DNA of 64,000 nt from assembly GCA_012934845.2 (NCBI GenBank), contig WNNJ02003342.1, positions 18,960-82,959 of the forward strand, read 5' to 3'. Under the pieces are notes generated by a model. That model had not been told where the DNA came from and made no database searches. It saw only the letters and a list, made by a program, of their open reading frames with translations. Position numbers and translations under genes: made by a program. This DNA is from Pomphorhynchus laevis (taxonomy: Eukaryota > Acanthocephala > Palaeacanthocephala > Echinorhynchida > Pomphorhynchidae). This document shows, piece after piece, positions 46,601-55,600 of this stretch. The first letter of the stretch is position 1. Each line of letters starts with the position of its first letter.

Positions 46601-49600
46601 GTATTTACCAACACAATTTGCATCGTCCGCGTACCAAAATGCACAGGATTGAATATTTCCTCTTTTAGTTTTTGTATTAAGGGTATTGATTCGGTCGCAG
46701 AAGCAAATACCAACAGTGAATCATCTTGGGTGAATCCCTCTTGAGATGATAGTGATTAATTAACTCGAGATACAACACATTATTGGAACTGGATCAAAAA
46801 AGAAGGATGTTTTTATTTAATATTTCACTAACCTTTGTAAGCATCTTCAAAAAATTACTTCAGGAAATTTAAAGATGCTAACAGAGGTTAGCGAAATATC
46901 AAATAAAAAATCCCACTTGTTTGATCCAGCTCAAATAATTCTAGTAAATTCTTACCTAATTTTGATTATTATACGAATTTTATTTATTATTGGATTAGTA
47001 ATCTGTTTATTATTTTATCCAAACTTGTAACTCTATTTTGGATTTAATCCGTTGATGCTTTTTACAAATACAAATATTTGAAGTTATCTTGTACGTATTT
47101 TTCATTTGAAAGTGTGATACCATCAATTACGAAACTATTCGATGATATTTTCAAAGAGGAGTATATTCGATGGTATACCTATGATAAAGATTTAAAAGTG
47201 GCCAATAATAAATTTACGCTCTTGTTCAAAATACTCAAACTTCACGATATTTCGAATTATTTTTCGAAAAGAATAATGCAAGCGCTTTTATTACATCCAA
47301 CATCGGATCAATATTCGGATAAAAGGAGTAATTTTATCGTTAACATTTTTAGGAAGTTACTTAAATTTTAGAAATTCTTCTGTTACATGTTTTAAACTTT
47401 TCTTATTATATTGAAAATCATCAAATGCATTTTACAAATACATTTTATAGTTAGATGCATAGGTTGAAATTTGATATCATTACAAAATAAATATATGAAT
47501 TTTAAAAAATCATATATAGAATTAAAATATAACCTTTTTTATCAAAATTTATTTGATTTAAGTAATTAGTTTGAGCAGAAACTAAGCGTTAATTTTTGCT
47601 TTAGTGAAGGCTTGACTTGTTCAAGTCAAGTCACCATAATCTCAATATTATAATTTTAATAATAGTTATCATTGAATCGGAATGAGACATGCTGGGTGGA
47701 AATATTTGTGAATGGTTTTAGGGCCAAACCCAACCAAAAAAAAGTTAAAAACGTTTAAGATTTTGTTATCAATATTTCTTCCATTAATTGTGGACATCGT
47801 CAGGATAAATTGTAAGATGTTTGTAATCAAGAAAATTTTTACTTCAAAATTTTTTAATTTTGATAGGTCCCATATTATTTATCAACCGATTCTTAAATAT
47901 TCTTACCTAAATTATAAAATTTAAATTATTTATAATTTTTAGAATAAAATGTTTACTTTTTAAAGCAAACTACGTAGACTCAGTGATATGATATGATTTT
48001 TTCTACTCACATGTTATTATCGACCTGTGAACTTTCTAGGTAATATAAACATTGTCAGAAATACTGAAACTATGTATTGTTGATACGATATTATTATATA
48101 TCTGCTAATTTTCAAGCAAGTTAAATAAATTTTTATTTTTCTATTTCTTATAAATTAACTTTAAAAAGGTAGAAGTTTGGAGCCTAAGGTGCTTACACTT
48201 TAAAATGTAAGCTGCTTCACTTGATCAAGTTCAAAATACCAGATAATGGACAATCGCCAGGTCCCGCATCACCTGGAGTGAAGGTGGCAGATCTTTCTAT
48301 ATCTTGTTCCAGCCTGCAACGGCCTTAAGCAGAGCAGCCCCTTGTCAGATAATATAAACAAATTATTGAAAATTACTGAAATTACATATTATTGGATCAA
48401 GAAAGTTTGGTGGATTTTTATTTTCATGTTATTAAAAATAAATTTAAATAAATCTGAATTATAGAAAATCTAAATATTAAAATATTTACTTATATTTATA
48501 TAGCACAAAATACGTTACACAGTTAACTGATCTGATTAAACCTTAATCAATTTCTAGAGCATAACACTTACTTGTTGTAATTATAAATAGTGGCGTAACT
48601 GTTAATAGTTTAGATGTCAAGCATTCAAACTTAAATATCTAATTATAGCTTCCTTAATTTCTCAATTTTGTTTATTTCGCCATCGTTGATGTCAAGAATA
48701 AATTTAATCAACAAATTTATCACAGCTGTTGTACACAACCGCTATGAATTTATCGTTTCTGGTGTTTTAATGTAGGAATATGAATTGTATTTAACATTCC
48801 GTAATGATGACGTAATCTTATTAAATAAATGTGTAATCTTTTAAATATAATTTATACCTATAAGACTAGTATTTTATCTATTAAAATATAAAATGAGTGA
48901 TTAAATACATTCATATCTTTTTTCCAACTAATGATGACGTTGTAATTCCGAAAGAATTATTTTTTATTAGTAGTACACAATGTTTGCAAACCGTGCCGGA
49001 TGTAAGGCTGGTAACCATGTGGAGGAGCGTGCGCTTAGCGATTTCCTTACAGAAGTCTACTAAGGCCAAATGCTTTTGAAGTTGTGTAGCTACAAGGTCA
49101 CATTGATGAGACCAACCTGTAGAGATCACTAGACTAAGGTCGAAACGCCCCATAGTGGCTATTCGTTTGTGGTAGGCGCATTCCTGGTTAAAATGTATCA
49201 ATTGAGTGATTAAATAGAATAATGCAATCTCTATCTTTGATGATAATTTACAATAAGCCAAGCAACTTTTTCATTTAAGGAATTGCAATGGACCTTATCC
49301 TGCAAGATAACCAAAGTTCGATTGTTATAATTCCTGATTTGCAACAATTTCGACAATCACTTGAGACAATTCTGGTACTGCTGGACAAAATTTGTGTTCA
49401 TCAGTTAAAGAAACATTCAGTAAGTAAGCGTTATAATTATTAATTTTAATCTCTTGTAAATAAAAGGATATATTTCCGAATATTACATGGCAACTTAACG
49501 AATCGCACGTAGATCAGATAAGGCCGCTTGTAAACCGTCGATTTTACAATCCCTTTCGAGCTGCCAGCAGTTACCTCGATGTGTACTCGTGCGTACATCT

Positions 49601-52600
49601 TGCTTCGAAAGATATGGTAAACATGGTTATTTTATTATTTTGTAATCGTTGAAAATAATTAATTTGATGTAAATGTAAGTTGTTTAAAATTTGAAATTTG
49701 TTGTGATCTTCTCTAATTTATTATAGATTTATGTTACATTGAATTTTATGTTTTGTCTTATTCCACTGATTAATACACTGATATCACGCTGTATTTATTT
49801 ATAGAGTATTGAATCGAAAGAGACAGAAAAAAATATTAAGACAATATTTCGGTGCTCATTATTATCATCAGGTAGGCAGAATACAAGGTACAAAATAGAT
49901 ATCAAAGATGGAGCTTTATCAATCAAACAAACAGAGATCAATTTTAAATTTTAAAACAATATCATTCCGCGTGAATTTTGCTAGTCATTTTTAGACGGCT
50001 CTATCAACGAATCATGTGAATGATGTACTAGAAAACCTCTAGTAAAATCATCTATGAGCGCTGAACCAGCACTACCAATTCACCAAATGGGGTCATTAGC
50101 GCAAAATAACTGACAAGCGCTGAACCAGAAGTTAGCCGATACTATACATATCTTGCGTTGGCATTTGCCCGTGCTTTTGCGCTAATGATCCTATTTGGTG
50201 ATGCTGTAGTTCTGTTTTAACACTCTATGATGATGTTACTAAAGGTTTTCTAGTACATCATTCACATGATTCGTTAATTGCCGTCTGCTAGTCCTATTCT
50301 GCTTCCAGCAGTGGAAGAGAGCTGGCACTGATATGTCATGGTGATGACGAAACGGCATCTAGCAGTGTTTATCGTCGTTCTTCCGCGTCTGGCTAAAAAT
50401 GACTAATAAATGTAAATCAATTTTTAATTCAAAGATGACTTAATAATTCATTATTGAACTATGATAACGTTGCACGTTATGACGAGGTTGTCGTCAAATC
50501 CTCTAAATATTATATATTTTTGCAAATGTAAAAATTATCAACAATAAATTACAAGACTTAGCCATCTTTTCATTACAAAATGTATCTGATTTTTCCAGAT
50601 AATTAAAAGTGAGTTATCTCATGAGTTGATAGATCTGGCTAATTTTGATGGTTATTAACATTAGCCTCGATATGTCTATCCATATAGATAGTTATCAAAG
50701 TTAAACTTTATAACTGCCACGGTTAGCATTGATCGTTAGTCAGGTTAGTTTTATTAAAAGGTATCGGAGTCATTGATTTTATATTGTTTCTTGTTTCAAT
50801 TTTGTGTTAATAAGTTGAATCGTTTAAGTATGTAGAGTATTTAAAGTGTTATGATCCATTACTGATCCTAACTTTTGCTGATAAAATTTTAACAACAAGA
50901 TGTCATCTTCTCTGCGTTCATAGACGATATTGTGTTGATGTGACTATATATTCATACGATCAATGAACTTATCTTTTCTTTAATAAAATCCGAGTCATTG
51001 CGGACATTGAATATGTTTTGGTACACTTAATTTTTAATTGGTACTCTAATTTGTGCTATCCGTTTTCATTTAAATGAACATCTTGATAAATATGTGCACT
51101 TTATTAATAATCTATTTTATAAATATATAGATTTATTAATAATCTATTTTTAAAATTAAATAATTAATTAAAGTTTATCATACTAATGATAAAACACATG
51201 TCTGATAGAGATCGCTTGCTTTTATTAAATCATTTATTTATTTTTGACATTATTTTTGACAAGGGCCGAAACCTGATAACATAGCAGTTCCTCCTGATGA
51301 CCTCTAATTCTTATTCTGATACAACGTCTGTTATTTATTAGTCAATTCATAAAAATGACGTTTATTTTAAATTTAAATTTTTTATTTTAACTTGATTTAA
51401 ATTATATAAAATCTAAAAACAATTATTAATTTTATTATTTAATTATTAAATTTTGATTTAGCATTATTATGTTTTGTTTATTTTATAATTATATTAAATA
51501 CGTAGACTCAGTTAGCTGATTTGATTTATTAAACATTTATTTAAGACATTCAATAATATTGTAATTTTTCTTAGTTGAAATTTTCTTAGCTGTCTATGAT
51601 TTCAAAATAATCGTAAAATTTAATAAAAGTAAGAATCTTCGATAAAATATTAAAAGATCGTTACTGCTTTGCAAAATCTACCTGGTGAGTTGATGGATGT
51701 TTCTAACTTTGATTATTTTTATTTTCTCTGCGTTTATAGACCAGATTGCGTTAATGGGACTATATGCATTCACCAAGTCAATGAACTTATCTTTTCTTCA
51801 ACAAAATCCGAGACATTGCGGACATTGAATATGTATCGATACACTTATAAACATTATCCAAAACTGGAACATTCTCTACTCCATTATAGAGCATAGCTCA
51901 TAACACATAATCGACTTGCTACGTGCATTACAAGGTACTTGTAAGCTATAAACTTCGCTGTGTGGACTACAAGTTATAAACTAGGTGTTTTAATAGATTA
52001 TGAAATGTTTTCTTTGATGGGCTTTGATAGTTCAGATTTATCAACTTTGATGGATGTCGAAATAAATTCTTTACCAGCGTCAAACACTGCTTTTTAATGT
52101 ATTCAAACATTCCACTAAAACATATTCTGAACATTGCTTTATATGGCTAGAATAAACTAAAATCCCTCAACACAATAGTTGTGTTGAGTTAGTTTCCACT
52201 TAACACACAACCAGATATATGTGACACCAATATTATTTAAACTTGCGGTCCACAATCCCACGAAAATAATATTCCACTTAACACACAACCAGATATATGT
52301 GACACCAATATTATTTAAACTTGCGGTCCATAATCCCACGAAAATAATATTCCACTTAACACACAACCAGATATATGTGACACCAATATTATTTAAACTT
52401 GCGGTCCATAATCCCACGAAAATAATATTCCACTTAACACACAACCAGATATATGTGACACCAATATTATTTAAACTTGCGGTCCATAATCCCACGAAAA
52501 TAATATTCCACTTAACACACAACCAGATATATGTGACACCAATATTATTTAAACTTGCGGTCCATAATCCCACGAAAATAATATTCCACTTAACACACAA

Positions 52601-55600
52601 CCAGATATATGTGACACCAATATTGTTTAAACTTGCGGTCCATAATCCCACGAAAATAATATTCCACTTAACACAACCAGATATATGTGACACCAATATT
52701 GTTTAAACTTGCGGTCCATAATCCCACGAAAATAATATGTAATTCATGGGTTGGAAGCATCAAGACAACATTTGTGTTGAGTGTCTTTTTACATGCATAA
52801 AAGCAATTACAAGCATATAGTCACTGAACTTATCTTTTCGTCAGTAAAATCCGGGTTATTTGCAGATATTGAAGCTAGCCAAGACACGATCCTTCTATAT
52901 TCTAGTTAATCGCCCTCGTTTAAGGAATATTACGTTCACCCATACTTCTCTAGATTCTAGTTCGTCAACACAACTATCCATTTATAAATGGATAGTTGAT
53001 AACAACTATCCATTTATTTAAACGTACAGTCTCTTCTAATCCCAAGGACGATAATATGATCCTTATGTGCTTGAAGCAATTCACCGTTGCATATCGTTCA
53101 GTTTTGGGATTTTATTAATTTCATATTTGAATTGTATATACTGCGTTGTATAATCGAACTGCCTTCGCACAATTTATTGAAAAAGCTGTTTTTATTACGA
53201 ATTATTAAGCTTCAGTCAGGATAATTTATCTAAATATGCATTGTTTTAAATATAAATTATCGAAGTTAATGCGTAAAGGACGTGACGTGTTTTTTTTTCA
53301 ATCAGATTAATTATTAGTTCTAATAGATTTTGGAAATATGCCAATTCAACCGTTAGGGACTAGCACTTTAAAACTTTATAGTCTATTCAATTTAGGTGAT
53401 TTGTTTGACATCTACTCAAATCATTGTGAATAGTGACTTGGTTTTAGCGAGGTACTTGTGGGTTGAAAGATCCAGTTTAGGGGTTGAGTAATGTACTGTA
53501 TATAATCGAATTGCTAAGAATCGTCATGGTAGGATTTTTATTTTGAAGTTGATTTTCTACAAAATTTGCGGGTATTGTTGACGAATATAAAGCATAGTTA
53601 ATGTTGTCAGCTCCAGATGCCTTTATTGTTAGAACAAGATTACCAGGCATACGAAGGAATTCACTGACTCTTGCTGTAAATTATCATTTATAAACTTAAA
53701 CTTATTAGAAGGTTGATGAAGATTCAGAATGGTGAATAATTATGAAGATAGTACATGATATAACCCATAATCTTCTTCCACTACGATTTAATAGTTTTAT
53801 TGGAACAAAGAACATAGTTTTCTTTAATCCGATAAGATTACTTTTGTGTGCAAACTTATTTGTTTCTTTGGCATTTTTATCCACACGAGAAAAAAAAAGA
53901 AAATTACGTATCTGTTTTGTTGACGCTTCGATCAAACGAGTGATCCTTATCAAAATTAAGTCTAAAATACAGTATTACAGCTTTTATACACTATCTAGTC
54001 ACTAAACATGGAAGAATCACAATGCCTTTCGATCTCAGTCTATTGAGTCGTGCGGAAGTTTTAAATTGTAATTTGACTTGTTTAAACCCATAATATTCTT
54101 CCATTTCGATTATATAGTTTTATTGGAACAAAGAAACAAATAGTTTTCTTTATTTGAAAGAAAATCGATAGTTCAATAACACCTGCTATAATCAGGATTA
54201 CAAAAAAATGTTCACAAAATTTCGTTTTTTAACATTTATGCAAAAATACAAGCAATTATATGCTTCACATTTCCACTTAAAAAGAAGAATAAATTACCGA
54301 AAAACAAAACATGCATACAACACACATTTTAAAACAAAGGAAAAAGAAAAAAATAAAACAAAATCATAAAACAAGTGATAAAAACATACGAATTGAATAA
54401 TTAAATTTACATTTAACAATATTACATTTTATTGTAATTCTGATGATGGCAGGAGCGATCGAAATATTTTAAAAATAAAGGTAAATATGAAAATAGTATG
54501 AAGATACAGATATGCTTCCAAAGTCGATTTATGAGCTGTGAAATTGATAATTTTACAGTTTGTAATTTATTTTTGTATTTCATTTTGTAAAATTAGAGGG
54601 TTGTCAAATGTCCATAAAAATCTTGACTAACTTAATAGTTATAATCTATTAAAATTTATAACTTTTGAATATGTTATGAAATTATAAGTTAATTTATTTA
54701 ATTTATTAATTTATAATTTATAGAAATTGCTTTAGTAGTTCGATAGCAATTGTTGCGGACGAAAAATAAAAAAATATAATTATAGTTATTTTACTTATTG
54801 AATAAAAATTACTAAAAAACTGATACTCTATAAAGTTAAAAAAAATAATATTATTAAATATTTTAAAATAAATTATATTATTTTATTTTAAAATTTTATT
54901 TCTTATTTATTTTATTTAAAATTAGACTTTCTATATATCTTTCACTTTTTAATTCTTTCATTCTTTAAATAAAAATTATTTGTATTAAATATGCATATAT
55001 TTATATTATACATTATGTGTCTTTATATGAAATAATGAAAAAAAATTTATATAGATATTTATATTTATATTCTTAATATACATGCACATTTCATATCTTT
55101 ATATAAAAGGAAACAAGATCTCTAGATCTTGTTTCGTATATTTATCTCTATCTCTAAAAAGATTAAAAATAAGGCTATAATTGGGTAACTATTACATCAT
55201 ATTATAAAATCTTTTTTGTAATAATAAGTTAATAATAATCTTGTTTGTAATAATTTTTTCCAATAATAAAAGGTGTTCTAAATTCAACCTTTAAACCTTT
55301 TTTTATTCATTATGGAACATTTTTTATTAATTGATTCTAAACTAAAATCACTACATTCATATGTTGCGTGTACACTTAAATCATTATAATTTACCTTTCA
55401 ATATATCATAATAAAGCTTTTTGCATATGAAGACAAATTTATTACTAGCTTTATCAATAGTTGTTATTATATAGTTATCCTTTAATTTAGTATGTTCGGT
55501 ATACATATATTTATTAATTTTATCTTTCCTTTTATAATTGTTTCTTATTTTAATTTTCGTTTAAATTTCATCAAATATATAATCTTTGAAAATTTTAATC

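Noticed and set aside
52020-52120. Possible gene B exon reading SDLSTLMDVEINSLPASNTAF
   Set aside because: Acceptor present but the frame ends in a stop with no donor; it conflicts with the better supported exons downstream. Could be an alternative 3' end.
52157-52706. Long open frames on both strands (179 and 161 codons) with a perfect 26-residue repeat
   Set aside because: They follow from a 78-bp tandem repeat whose length is divisible by three; no start context, splice signal or flanking coding sequence.
53705-54005. Overlapping ORFs on both strands
   Set aside because: Part of a local direct repeat; the frame is not kept in the second copy.
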